Of a stretch of DNA of 64,000 bases, positions 51,339-61,225 are shown in pieces. The stretch covers positions 1 to 64,000 of the forward strand of contig CAJUQT010000003.1 in the NCBI GenBank assembly GCA_910588225.1, in the 5' to 3' direction. The stretch's first letter is position 1, and every line of letters begins with the position of its first letter. This DNA comes from an uncultured Acetatifactor sp. GTDB taxonomy: Bacteria; Bacillota; Clostridia; Lachnospirales; Lachnospiraceae. A program made the position numbers and the translations under genes. The notes under the pieces are model-generated. The model saw only the letters and a program-made list of their open reading frames with translations, was not told the origin of the DNA and searched no databases.

Positions 51339-54300
51339 AATAAATGCTGTTCGTCTGATTAATCTGAATTACAATAACAATGCCATCAGAATCAGTGACG
51401 AGACCTTTCAGTTTAACGGGGAGAGCACGCTGCTGTCCCTTCGAAACGGCGGAGGAAAGTCGGTGCTGGTGCAGATGATTACGGCGCCCTTTGTGCACAG
51501 GAGATACCAGAATGCGAAGGATCGCCCTTTTGCCGGCTATTTTACCACCGGCAAGCCTACATTTATTCTGGTGGAATGGAAGCTGGACCAGAGTGCGGGA
51601 TATGTGCTGACAGGAATGATGGTCCGCAGAAGTCAGGAGATTTCCGAGGAACGCCAGGATGAGCTGGAGATGATTAATTTCATTGCGGAATACCGGACGC
51701 GCTGTCAGCAGGATATTTATCATCTCCCTGTGGTTGAGAAGACGAAAAAGGATATCACACTGAAGAGTTTTGCCGCCTGCAGACAGCTTTTTGAAAATTA
51801 TAAAAGGGAGAGGTCTGTTCCGTTTTCCTATTATGATATGAGCAATGCCTCTCAGTCCAGACAGTATTTCTCGAAACTGGCGGAATACCAGATTTATTAT
51901 AAGGAATGGGAGACAATTATCAAGAAGGTCAATCTGAAGGAGTCCGGATTATCAGATCTGTTCGCCGACTGCAGGGACGAAAAAGGACTGGTGGAAAAAT
52001 GGCTGCTGGAGGCGGTGGAGAATAAGCTGAACCAGGACAGGAACCGGATGAAGGAATTCCAGGATATCATGGAGAAATATACCGGACAGTACAAGGATAA
52101 TCAGTCCAAAATTCAGCGCAGAGATATCATCCGTGCTTTCGAGGCGGAGGCGGAGGAGATCAGGGAAGACGCTGTCAGGTACCGGGAAATGTCGGAAGAA
52201 CTGGAGGGACAGAAGAGCCGGATAGCAGACTTTATCCGCAGGCTGCATGAACTGGAAGAGCAGGAAAGAAGCAACGCGGAATCCATAAGCAGGCGGATGG
52301 AGGAGCTGGAGGAAGCGATTAAAAATCTGGAATATGGGAAACTGTCAGGAGAATTTCATGAGATTGCAGACCGGGAACGCTTTGCACAGAGCAATCTGGA
52401 AATGCTGCGGATAGAGGGAGATGACCTGACCAGAAGAAGGGATGAAATCACGGGAAAGCTTCATCTGTTTGCCTGCGGAAAGCAGCAGGAGAATGTGGAG
52501 GAGTGTGCGCAGGAGAGAGACAGAGAATTTCAGGCGCTGCAGCTGTGCAGGGAGAGAAGAGAGAATCTGGAGCCGGAAAGAGTGCGGCTGGGCACAGTGC
52601 TTTGGCAGTATTACACCGATCTGTGCCGGAAGCAGGAAGCGGAAAAGGAAGAATGCTCTCTGTCCATTGGGGAGATGGAGCAGGAGAAAGTGCAGGAGCA
52701 GAAGAAGCTGGAGGAGCTGCGGGAGTCGGAAAGCTGCCTGACAGAAACTATCGGGGCATTGAATGCGCGGTTAAGGGTATTTGACGGAGAGGAGGACCGG
52801 TTTAACCGGGACTATGGGGAGGAATGGCACAGAAATCTTCTGGGAGAATATGAAGCCGGAGCTCTGCAGATCAGACAGGCAGAATATGAGAAGGAGCTGA
52901 AGGCTTGCGAACGGGAGAAAAACGAAGCAAAAAGGGGAGCCGAAGCGTGCAGAGAACAGCTCAGAGGCGCAAGGCGTTTTGTGGAGGATAAGACAGCGGA
53001 GAAGAACAGACTGGAATCTGCCGGGAAGGAGGCGGAGAATCTGCAGCTTGCCTACGAGAAGGAGCTGGCGGACCGGGAGGTGATTCTGCGGTATTTTGGT
53101 TTGGACCGGAAGGAAATTTTTGATACGGACAAAATTTTGCAGACGGTACAGCGAAAGCTCCAGGATACCGATCTGGTACGGCAGGGCATGGAGAAGGAAG
53201 CGGACGGGCTGGAAAAGGAATACAGGAAGACGGTTCGGGGCCAGGTGCTGGAGTTATCGGAGGAATTCAGGAGGATGCTGGAGGAAGCCGGGATTCATTT
53301 TGTCTACGGAATGGAATGGCTGAAAAAGAATCAGCTTTCGGCACAGCAAAACAGGGAGCTGGTGGCCAGGCAGCCCTTTCTGCCCTATTCTCTCATTTTG
53401 TCAGGGCAGGAACTGGAGAGACTGTCCGGATTTACGGAGAAAGTTTACACCGCTTCCCCGGTTCCCATCATACGCAGGGAAGAGCTGGAAAAGGGAGAGC
53501 CCCGGGAAGGTGCGGTGAATTCCTTTGGAGGTCTGCATTTTTATCTGTGGTTCAATGAGAACCTGCTGGATGAGGAGAAGCTGCGGCAAATGCTTTCGGA
53601 GCAGGAGATACGGATCCGGAAGCTGCAAAACGCGATTGATACAAAGAAGGCGGAATATACAGAATACATCGGTCATCAGGAGAAGATCAGGGGACAGAGA
53701 GTAACCAGGGAAGCTTACGAAGGGCTGAAGGAAGAGATACGGTCTCTGAAGGAGAAGATCTGCGCTCTGGAGCAGGAGATTCTGGGAGGCAGGGAGGAAC
53801 TGGAGGCGCAGGAGAATGAACTGATGCGGAAGGAGCAGCAGGCGGCACAACTGGAGCGGCAGATTCTGAATCAGGGCAGGCGCCTGTCAGATTTCGACAG
53901 ATTTTGTCGAAGCTATGAAGCTTTCCGGGAGGACTGCAGGCTGCTGGAGAAGAACCGTCAGGAAAAAGAGCGCATTCTGAATCTCCAGAAGCTGAAAAAA
54001 GAAAGAATCACCGGACTGGAGCAGGCTTTGGTCACGAGGGGGAATCAACTGACAGCACTGGAACGTCAGGCGGAGGTAAGCAGAGGACGGCTGGCGGGAT
54101 ACCGGCAGTATTCTCTATTGGCGGAAGAGGATACCGGAGCAGGCGGTACAGGTTCGGAAGCTGTGGAGGTAATGTCAAAGCAGGCTGCGAAGGAGGCCGA
54201 AACCCGTTATGAGGTAATCACAGGGGGTATCAGCGCGGAGCAGAAGGAACTGGAAGGCCGGGCGGAGAAGGCGCAGAAGCGTTATGTAAGAGCAGTGGAA

Positions 54301-55770
54301 GAGCTGAAATCACTGGCAGAGAAGTATCTTCTGGAAGAGAGTGCCTGGAAAGCCGTACCCTATGATAAAAAGGAAGAGACGCACCAGGAAATTCTGCTGG
54401 AGGACCAGGAGAAGCGGATAAACAGGCAGAACGGTCTGGTTCATGAAGAGGAAATCCGCTGTGCGCTTCTCAGGCAGGAGAGGGAAGGCAAGCAGAGACA
54501 GATCAGAGAGCGATGCCGGAAGGACGTCCCCATGGCCAGAGAGGCCATTCAGACCATTCGCTTTGACGAGGAAATCCGGAGACTGGAATACGAACAGAAA
54601 GAGACAGAGAAAGAGGAAAAGCAGACAGAGAAAAAGCTTCAGGGATATGAAAGCAATCTGGCGGCTCTGGCCGAGTATGAGGATTTTGAGTGCGGACAGG
54701 CTGTGGAATGGGGATTTGATTTCTCCCGTCTCATCGGAGCGGAACTGACAAAGCAGAAAGGTCTTCTGATTCGGGATTATAATTCCTGCATGGAGCGGCG
54801 AAGAGAAGCCCGGGCAGAGTTGGAGCGGGCTCTGAACAGGATGATACGGCAGGAAAGATTTGCGGAAGAATTCTATCAGAAGCCCCTGGAAGCCATGCTG
54901 CAGCTGACAGCGGAGCCGGAACGCGTGATCCGACAGCTGGAGACCACCCTTGCCTCTTACAGGAGCCTGATGGAGAAGCTCCAGGTGGATATTTCACTGG
55001 TGGAGAAGGAAAAGGCGAAGATAGTGGAACTGACCGGAGATTATCTGAAAGAGGTGCATGATAATCTGAACAGAATAGACCGCAATTCCACCATAACCGT
55101 GCGGGAGCGGACGGTGAAGATGCTGAAGATAGAACCTCCGGACTGGGCGGAGAACGAAAGCATTTACCAGCTGCGTCTCGAGGACTATCTCGATGACATC
55201 ACGGCAAGGGGAATCGCATTGCTGGAGGAGAATCAGAATGTACAGGAGTTCCTGGGCACCAGGATAACCACCAAAGGCCTTTATGACGCTGTGGTGGGAA
55301 TCGGCAATGTGCAGATTCGACTGTACAAGATAGAGGCCCAGCGGGAATATCCCATCACCTGGGCCGATGTGGCGAAGAATTCCGGCGGAGAGGGCTTTCT
55401 GTCCGCTTTCGTGATCCTTTCGGCGCTGCTTTATTATATGCGCAGGGATGACTCGGACATTTTCGCCGAGAGAAACGAGGGAAAGGTTCTGCTGATGGAC
55501 AATCCTTTTGCGCAGACCAATGCCTCGCATCTGTTGAAACCGCTGATGGATATGGCGAGAAAGGCCAACACGCAGCTGATCTGTCTCTCCGGACTGGGAG
55601 GAGAATCCATCTATAACCGATTTGACAATATCTATGTGCTGACGTTGATTGCTGCGAATCTGAGGAATGATATGCAGTATCTGAAGGCGGAGCACATGCG
55701 GGGATCGGAGGAAGAGACCGTGATCGTGTCGCAGATCGAAGTGATGGAGCAGCAGGAATTTGCATTTTAA
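51331..55770 (+). CDS. jetC: Wadjet JetC, SMC-like ATPase, TTG start
   Basis: SMC/MukB-like motor of 1479 residues. The N-terminal head has Walker A at residues 39-44 (LRNGGGKSVL). Two long coiled-coil arms (about 230-590 and 780-1210) flank a globular hinge-like region around 640-750. The C-terminal head has the signature NSGGEGFLSA (1350-1359) and Walker B LLMDNPFAQ with Asp1390. The residue after that Asp is Asn, where SMC proteins usually have the catalytic Glu. TTG at 51331 is the start: GGAGGGACAGGAAG is upstream, the frame overlaps the jetB stop, and no ATG fits. Confidence 0.9.
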   Translation: MSKINAVRLINLNYNNNAIRISDETFQFNGESTLLSLRNGGGKSVLVQMITAPFVHRRYQNAKDRPFAGYFTTGKPTFILVEWKLDQSAGYVLTGMMVRRSQEISEERQDELEMINFIAEYRTRCQQDIYHLPVVEKTKKDITLKSFAACRQLFENYKRERSVPFSYYDMSNASQSRQYFSKLAEYQIYYKEWETIIKKVNLKESGLSDLFADCRDEKGLVEKWLLEAVENKLNQDRNRMKEFQDIMEKYTGQYKDNQSKIQRRDIIRAFEAEAEEIREDAVRYREMSEELEGQKSRIADFIRRLHELEEQERSNAESISRRMEELEEAIKNLEYGKLSGEFHEIADRERFAQSNLEMLRIEGDDLTRRRDEITGKLHLFACGKQQENVEECAQERDREFQALQLCRERRENLEPERVRLGTVLWQYYTDLCRKQEAEKEECSLSIGEMEQEKVQEQKKLEELRESESCLTETIGALNARLRVFDGEEDRFNRDYGEEWHRNLLGEYEAGALQIRQAEYEKELKACEREKNEAKRGAEACREQLRGARRFVEDKTAEKNRLESAGKEAENLQLAYEKELADREVILRYFGLDRKEIFDTDKILQTVQRKLQDTDLVRQGMEKEADGLEKEYRKTVRGQVLELSEEFRRMLEEAGIHFVYGMEWLKKNQLSAQQNRELVARQPFLPYSLILSGQELERLSGFTEKVYTASPVPIIRREELEKGEPREGAVNSFGGLHFYLWFNENLLDEEKLRQMLSEQEIRIRKLQNAIDTKKAEYTEYIGHQEKIRGQRVTREAYEGLKEEIRSLKEKICALEQEILGGREELEAQENELMRKEQQAAQLERQILNQGRRLSDFDRFCRSYEAFREDCRLLEKNRQEKERILNLQKLKKERITGLEQALVTRGNQLTALERQAEVSRGRLAGYRQYSLLAEEDTGAGGTGSEAVEVMSKQAAKEAETRYEVITGGISAEQKELEGRAEKAQKRYVRAVEELKSLAEKYLLEESAWKAVPYDKKEETHQEILLEDQEKRINRQNGLVHEEEIRCALLRQEREGKQRQIRERCRKDVPMAREAIQTIRFDEEIRRLEYEQKETEKEEKQTEKKLQGYESNLAALAEYEDFECGQAVEWGFDFSRLIGAELTKQKGLLIRDYNSCMERRREARAELERALNRMIRQERFAEEFYQKPLEAMLQLTAEPERVIRQLETTLASYRSLMEKLQVDISLVEKEKAKIVELTGDYLKEVHDNLNRIDRNSTITVRERTVKMLKIEPPDWAENESIYQLRLEDYLDDITARGIALLEENQNVQEFLGTRITTKGLYDAVVGIGNVQIRLYKIEAQREYPITWADVAKNSGGEGFLSAFVILSALLYYMRRDDSDIFAERNEGKVLLMDNPFAQTNASHLLKPLMDMARKANTQLICLSGLGGESIYNRFDNIYVLTLIAANLRNDMQYLKAEHMRGSEEETVIVSQIEVMEQQEFAF

Positions 55771-55791
55771 GGAGTTTGAGGAGAGAGGGGC

Positions 55792-56418
55792 ATGAACAAT
55801 TTTATCACTTATCTGGAGGAGACGATCCCGGAAAAGGACAGCTTAAAGCTGGTTAAGACGGAAGCACAGAAATTCTATCATTCCAATTCTCTGGAAGAAT
55901 GCCTTCAGACAGGATATACGCTCTGGGAGAAGGAGAATTTCCAGCTTCAGGAAGTGGGAGTACTCCTTCTGGGGTACTGTGCTCATCAATATCCGGATGC
56001 CCTTTCCTTTCTCAGGGAGACTGTAAGCCGGCATAAGAGCTGGAAGGTACAGGAAATTCTGGCAATGGCCTTCGACAATCACTGTAAAATCGTGGGTTAT
56101 AAGCAGGCGCTGCCTCTGATTCAGGAATGGATAAACGATGACAATGCCAATGTGCGCAGAGCAGTGTCAGAAGGCCTGCGCATCTGGACCAACCGTCCCT
56201 TTTTCAGGGAAAATCCCCGGATCGCCGTGGAGCTTCTGGCGGCGCGCAGGGAGGATGGCAGCGAATATGTGCGGAAATCTGCCGGAAATGCTCTGCGGGA
56301 TATCAGCAGAAGGCATCCGGAGCTGATTCTGGAGGAACTGAGAAGATGGAATCTGTCTTCGAAAAAGGTGCGGCAGGTGTACCAGCTGGCAGGGAAATTT
56401 GTGATGCAGAATTCGTGA
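55792..56418 (+). CDS. AlkD-like HEAT-repeat protein at the end of the Wadjet operon
   Basis: A 208-residue protein built of helical HEAT-like repeats, in the DNA alkylation-repair (AlkD/AlkC) group. Recognisable stretches are SWKVQEILAMAFDNH, DDNANVRRAVSEGLRIWTNR and EYVRKSAGNALRDISRRHPE. It begins 21 bases after the jetC stop with GGAGAGAGGGG upstream, so it is probably cotranscribed. AlkD-type enzymes bind DNA and excise N3/N7-alkyl purines. The catalytic Asp and Trp positions cannot be confirmed here, so it may only bind DNA. Chance adjacency to the operon is also possible. Confidence 0.8.
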   Translation: MNNFITYLEETIPEKDSLKLVKTEAQKFYHSNSLEECLQTGYTLWEKENFQLQEVGVLLLGYCAHQYPDALSFLRETVSRHKSWKVQEILAMAFDNHCKIVGYKQALPLIQEWINDDNANVRRAVSEGLRIWTNRPFFRENPRIAVELLAARREDGSEYVRKSAGNALRDISRRHPELILEELRRWNLSSKKVRQVYQLAGKFVMQNS

Positions 56419-56436
56419 TGCAGGGGTAATTTTTTA

Positions 56437-56464
56437 ATGACAAAACAAAAATAAGTGCTATAAT
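56437..56464 (+). promoter_or_regulatory. Promoter of alaS
   Basis: ATGACA (56437-56442), a 16-base spacer and TATAAT (56459-56464) with TGC just upstream (extended -10), 71 bases before the alaS start codon. Confidence 0.65.
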
Positions 56465-56535
56465 GGAATGGATACCGGAAACACAAAAAGGCGTTTTCGG
56501 CGGAAGGTATACAATGGATTCTGGAGGAGGAACAC

Positions 56536-59190
56536 ATGAAACCCATAGGTGTAAACGAACTGAGAAGGATGTTTCTTGACTTTTTCGAGAGTAAGGAACA
56601 TTTAAAAATGAAAAGCTTTTCGCTGGTGCCGCATAATGACAACAGCTTATTGATCATCAATTCCGGAATGGCACCCTTAAAACCTTATTTCACAGGGCAG
56701 GAGATTCCGCCCAGACGTAGAGTGACCACCTGCCAGAAATGTGTCAGGACAGGTGATATTGAGAATGTGGGTAAGACTGCCCGTCATCTTACTTTCTTCG
56801 AGATGCTGGGGAATTTTTCTTTCGGAGATTATTTCAAGCATGAGGCCATTCGCTGGAGCTGGGAATTTCTGACGGAAGTGGCAGGCATGGACCCGGAGCG
56901 TCTCTACCCTTCTATTTACTGTGAGGATGAGGAAGCATACGATATCTGGACCAGGGAAATCGGTGTGCCGGGGGAGAAGATCACCCGTTTTTACCGGGAT
57001 GAAGACGGAAAATGCGATAATTTCTGGGAGCATGGCGCAGGTCCCTGCGGCCCCTGTTCCGAGATTTACTATGACCGTGGAATCAAGTATGGCTGCGGCA
57101 GGCCGGACTGCAGGGTGGGCTGTGAATGTGACCGCTTCATAGAAGTGTGGAACAATGTATTCACCCAGTATGACAATGACGGACACGGAAATTATACAGA
57201 ACTGTCCCAGAAAAATATTGATACCGGAATGGGACTGGAGCGTCTGGCCGTGGTAGTGCAGGATGTGGAATCTGTGTTCGACATCGATACCATGAAGGCA
57301 ATTCGGGACAGAATCTGCCGGATAGCAGATGCGGAGTATGGAAAGGATCCGGTGAAGGATGTCTCCATCCGTCTGATTACAGATCATATTCGTTCTACTA
57401 CATTCATGATCAGCGACGGCATTCTTCCCTCCAACGAAGGGCGGGGCTATGTACTCCGTCGACTGATTCGCCGTGCGGCAAGGCATGGCAGGCTGCTGGG
57501 CATCAGGGACAAGTTTATGGCTGTCTTAAGCGAGACCGTGATCCGCGAGAGCAGGGACGGGTACCCTGAACTGGAAGAAAAGAAAGCATTTATTCTGAAT
57601 GTACTTACTCAGGAAGAGGACAAGTTTGACAGGACCATCGATCAGGGCCTGAGCATTCTGGGACAGATGGAGTCGGAGATGAAAGCCGCAGGTGTCACAG
57701 AGCTGTCCGGAGAGAACGCTTTTAAATTATATGATACATTCGGGTTCCCTGTGGATTTGACACAGGAGATTCTGGAGGAGAAGGGCTTCACCATTGATGA
57801 AGCGGGGTTCGGTGTCTGTATGCAGAAGCAGAGAGAGACTGCCAGAAAGGCCCGGAAAGTGACCAATTATATGGGGGCGGATGTGACTGTGTATGAATCC
57901 ATCGATCCTTCCGTTACCACACAGTTCGTGGGGTATGACAGACTGCAGCACAATTCCAAAGTCACCGTGCTGACCACGGAAACGGAACTGGTCCAGGCGC
58001 TGACGGACGGACAGAACGGTACCATTATCGTGGAAGAGACTCCATTTTATGCCACTATGGGCGGTCAGAATGCAGATACGGGAGTCATTGCCACGGCGGA
58101 CGGCAGCTTTGAGGTAAAGGACACGGTGAAGCTTCTGGGAGGCAAGGTAGGACATATCGGCACTGTCACGAAGGGAATGATCAAAGTCGGCGATACCGCA
58201 ACGCTTACCGTGGATGCGGCAAAGCGAGGGGATACCTGTAAGAACCACAGTGCCACACATCTGCTGCACAAGGCACTTCGGGAAGTGCTGGGGTCTCATG
58301 TGGAACAGTCCGGTTCTTATGTGGACGGTGAGAGACTGCGGTTTGACTTCAGTCATTTTGCCGCCATGACAAAAGAAGAGCTGGAGCGGGTGGAGCAGAT
58401 CGTAAACGATCAGATTGCGGCGAACCTGCCTGTGGTGACAGAGATCATGAATGTGGAGGATGCCAGGAAGACCGGCGCTATGGCCCTGTTCGGAGAGAAA
58501 TACGGCGAGGAAGTCCGGGTGGTGAAGATGGGGGATTTCTCCGTGGAGCTCTGCGGCGGTACCCATGTGGCGAATACAGCGTCCATTTCCGCTTTCAAGA
58601 TTCTGGCTGAGAACGGCATTGCCGCAGGGATCCGCAGGATTGAGGCACTGACCGGAAATGGTGTATTTGCTTATTATAAAGAACTGGAGCGGACCATGAA
58701 CGAGGCTGCCGGGAAGCTGAAAGCGACTCCGGCAACACTGGTGGAAAAATGTGAGCATTTGCTGGCGGAGGTGAAGACGCTTTCTTCCGAGCTGGAGTCA
58801 TTGAAGGCGAAAGCGGCAAAGGAAGCTCTCGGGGATGTAACGGATAACGTGGTGGAGGTGAAAGGAGTGAAGCTTCTGGCCACCAGCGTTGACAATGTGG
58901 ATATGAACGGGCTCAGGGATCTGGGCGATCAGCTGAAGGAGAAGATGGGAGAAGGTGTTGTCGTCCTTCTGTCAGCCCAGAACGGTAAGGTGAATATGAT
59001 TGCCATGGCTACAGAAGGCGCCCTTGCCAAAGGCGCCCACGCGGGTAATCTGATCAAAGGCATCGCCGGAAAAGTAGGCGGAGGCGGAGGCGGACGTCCC
59101 AATATGGCACAGGCCGGCGGCAAGAATCCCGCGGGCATTCCGGAATGCATTGCGGAGGCGGCAAAGGTGCTGGAAGGCCAGCTGAAATAA
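56536..59190 (+). CDS. alaS: Alanyl-tRNA synthetase
   Basis: Class II synthetase with editing function. Motif 1 and the aminoacylation core are at the N-terminus (FLDFFESKEHLKMKS, RCVRTGDIENVG-like KCVRTGDIENVG). The editing domain has the zinc-binding NHSATHLLH (about residues 570-580) and CGGTHVANT. A coiled part and the Gly-rich C-terminal C-Ala domain (KVGGGGGGRPNMAQAGG) follow. At 884 residues it is full length. It lies directly downstream of the AlkD-like gene but has its own promoter. Confidence 0.98.
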   Translation: MKPIGVNELRRMFLDFFESKEHLKMKSFSLVPHNDNSLLIINSGMAPLKPYFTGQEIPPRRRVTTCQKCVRTGDIENVGKTARHLTFFEMLGNFSFGDYFKHEAIRWSWEFLTEVAGMDPERLYPSIYCEDEEAYDIWTREIGVPGEKITRFYRDEDGKCDNFWEHGAGPCGPCSEIYYDRGIKYGCGRPDCRVGCECDRFIEVWNNVFTQYDNDGHGNYTELSQKNIDTGMGLERLAVVVQDVESVFDIDTMKAIRDRICRIADAEYGKDPVKDVSIRLITDHIRSTTFMISDGILPSNEGRGYVLRRLIRRAARHGRLLGIRDKFMAVLSETVIRESRDGYPELEEKKAFILNVLTQEEDKFDRTIDQGLSILGQMESEMKAAGVTELSGENAFKLYDTFGFPVDLTQEILEEKGFTIDEAGFGVCMQKQRETARKARKVTNYMGADVTVYESIDPSVTTQFVGYDRLQHNSKVTVLTTETELVQALTDGQNGTIIVEETPFYATMGGQNADTGVIATADGSFEVKDTVKLLGGKVGHIGTVTKGMIKVGDTATLTVDAAKRGDTCKNHSATHLLHKALREVLGSHVEQSGSYVDGERLRFDFSHFAAMTKEELERVEQIVNDQIAANLPVVTEIMNVEDARKTGAMALFGEKYGEEVRVVKMGDFSVELCGGTHVANTASISAFKILAENGIAAGIRRIEALTGNGVFAYYKELERTMNEAAGKLKATPATLVEKCEHLLAEVKTLSSELESLKAKAAKEALGDVTDNVVEVKGVKLLATSVDNVDMNGLRDLGDQLKEKMGEGVVVLLSAQNGKVNMIAMATEGALAKGAHAGNLIKGIAGKVGGGGGGRPNMAQAGGKNPAGIPECIAEAAKVLEGQLK

Positions 59191-59202
59191 GTAATAACAT
59201 AA

Positions 59203-59241
59203 AGATACCGCTGTCGGGAACAAAATCCGGCAGCGGTATCT
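59203..59241 (+). terminator. Terminator after alaS
   Basis: A 16-bp stem (59203-59218 with 59226-59241, including wobble pairs) with a 7-base loop starts 12 bases after the alaS stop. The T-run is weak. Confidence 0.65.
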
Positions 59242-59359
59242 GACTTTATAGAATGAGCGGGAATCTCACAGCCGAAAGCACAGGCAGCATATCGTCCGCG
59301 TATAGTATTGGGAATCGGATAACGACAGTAATGTGGTTGTCCATATATGGAGGACGATA

Positions 59360-60373
59360 ATGAATAAGAAAGTAATTACAGAAGGACCGGACCTTTCCGC
59401 GCATCAGGGACAGGTGGATGTGAAGCGTATTCGGGATGCAGGCTGCAGATGCATAGGTCTGAGGGCAGGATACGGGAAAAATAATGTTGATGAGCGGTAT
59501 GTGGTAAATGCCCAGGCATGCTGTAATCTGGATGTGGATGTGGTGCTGTATTGGTTTTCTTATGCTTATACGGTGGAAATGGCAGAGCAGGAAGCTGATT
59601 ATGCCATAGCACAGGCGGCAAAATACTGGAGTACCTGTCCGATTGCGTTTGACTTTGAATATGATTCGGTTAACTATGCCAGGAAACATGGTGTGGCTGT
59701 TACGAAGAGATTGTGTACGGATATGACGGTTGCCTTTCTGCGGCGTGTCCGGGATGCGGGTTATGTTCCGGTGGTTTATGCGAACAGAGATTATCTGCAG
59801 AATTATTTCGATATGCCGGAAATTACGAAGGCGCTGGAGAAGGTATATGTCTGGTATGCCCGCTATATTTCCGTGCTGCCGGAAGACGAGGCGGACGCGG
59901 CGGATATCTGGCAGTTTACTTCCGGAGGAAAACTGGCGGGGGTACATGGAAAGGTGGACCTGAACCGGTTTTACACAGATTTTTCCGGCAGCACGATCAG
60001 GAAGGAACAGGAGGCTCAGAAGAATCTCAACATACTGGACTTTCAGATTGCGGCAAATGAAGACGGAATCCGGGACCAGAACGGAGCCAGGCTGCAGGAG
60101 GACGGGCTGGACGGACCAAAAACCAGATATGTCAGGAAACAGATCAGACTGAGAGCCAAAATGTCCGGGGGACAATACATTGTGGGATCCTCGGGGCAGG
60201 TAGTAAGATGGTGGCAGCGCAGATGTAATGAAATTCTGGGACACCATCAGAACACAGACGGTCTGTATGGGCAGACGGCGAGAAAGGAGACATTGGCCCT
60301 GCAGCGGAAGCTCGGCCTGAAAGCAGATGGCATAGCCGGCTACGACAGCATACAGGCCGCATTTTATCATTAA
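59360..60373 (+). CDS. GH25-type lysozyme with peptidoglycan-binding repeats
   Basis: A muramidase-like protein of 337 residues. The GH25 domain (about residues 5-205) has the Asp in GPDLSAHQGQVD and the Asp/Glu pair in IAFDFEYDS, plus VYANRDYLQNYF and IWQFTSGGKL. Two short peptidoglycan-binding-like repeats follow (about 235-285 and 295-337), each with a GxDG(x)xG pattern such as DGLYGQTARKE and LKADGIAGYDS. There is no signal peptide, as in phage endolysins, so export would need another route. ATG 59360 has GGAGGACG upstream and begins MNKKVITEGPDLS. Confidence 0.87.
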   Translation: MNKKVITEGPDLSAHQGQVDVKRIRDAGCRCIGLRAGYGKNNVDERYVVNAQACCNLDVDVVLYWFSYAYTVEMAEQEADYAIAQAAKYWSTCPIAFDFEYDSVNYARKHGVAVTKRLCTDMTVAFLRRVRDAGYVPVVYANRDYLQNYFDMPEITKALEKVYVWYARYISVLPEDEADAADIWQFTSGGKLAGVHGKVDLNRFYTDFSGSTIRKEQEAQKNLNILDFQIAANEDGIRDQNGARLQEDGLDGPKTRYVRKQIRLRAKMSGGQYIVGSSGQVVRWWQRRCNEILGHHQNTDGLYGQTARKETLALQRKLGLKADGIAGYDSIQAAFYH

Positions 60374-60550
60374 AGGTTTCTGCCGTTTTACAGGAAGAGG
60401 TGAGGGATTGCGTTTTTCAGGAAAAAGGACGATATAAATAGAGAAAGCTGCTTTTCAGCGGGTTTGCATATGTAAAAACCGGAGAGAGGCTGCGGCAGAA
60501 ACTGTGGTATGAAATGCAGACATTTGTACATGGATAAGGATGGTGGAATC

Positions 60551-61150
60551 ATGAAAATCGGAGAGGCTCAGAAAATTTACAGAGAACAGATAAAAAGTTA
60601 TCGGCTGAAGAAATCAAATGTATCAAAACAACTGCAGAATCTGCGTTCCAGAATGGAACGGACACCGGGCGGACAGGAGAAATATGCCTCGGAAGCGGCC
60701 ACTCTGGAACTGACCTTAAATGCGCTGGATGAAAAGCAGAATGAATATCAGGACTATCTGAGCGAATTATCTGAGCAATACTGTGCATACTGGAATGCGG
60801 CGGTGGCGGACCAGCAGAAGGATGCGGCCCGGGACTATGCGGCAGACATGGGGAAAATCATGGAAGTGGCGCGCAGAATTATGCGCGGAGCCATTGTGCC
60901 AGCGGCGGATGAGAAAAAGCTGATGGAATTCAGCATGGAAATGTATCAGACAGCGAAAAATGTCGGCGCCATGGTCCAGAGACAGAAGCGGGAAAAATAC
61001 GATTCTCTCTGGGGAGAAGAGGAGGAGAAGGAATATGCCGATCCCGGAGAGGCGGCAGAGAATGCGGAAGTCTCTTTGGAGGGGCCCGAAGTGACGGATG
61101 CCGCCACAGTGGCGGCATCTGTCAGCGGACAGGAAAGCAGTTCGGAATAG
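60551..61150 (+). CDS. Coiled-coil protein of unknown function
   Basis: A 199-residue cytoplasmic protein, mainly helical, with heptad-like stretches (about residues 8-80) and an acidic, Ala/Ser-rich tail (about 160-199). The N-terminus MKIGEAQKIYREQIKSYRLK is amphipathic. I cannot name the family. ATG 60551 is chosen because the start follows a GATGGTGG stretch and shorter proteins of this kind begin there; the open frame runs back to 60509. The subtilase gene follows after 75 bases. No export signal is seen. Confidence 0.7.
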   Translation: MKIGEAQKIYREQIKSYRLKKSNVSKQLQNLRSRMERTPGGQEKYASEAATLELTLNALDEKQNEYQDYLSELSEQYCAYWNAAVADQQKDAARDYAADMGKIMEVARRIMRGAIVPAADEKKLMEFSMEMYQTAKNVGAMVQRQKREKYDSLWGEEEEKEYADPGEAAENAEVSLEGPEVTDAATVAASVSGQESSSE

Positions 61151-61225
61151 CACCATTTTCCCGGGTCCCGGATATAGTATAGAGAAGAAAAAGGGAACGG
61201 AACAAGACGGTCCGGCAGAGATTAT

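Noticed and set aside
47890..55770. MukBEF-type condensin instead of Wadjet
   Set aside because: The Toprim-domain JetD gene, the adjacent JetA, JetB and JetC-type proteins and the clostridial host fit Wadjet; MukBEF has no such nuclease.
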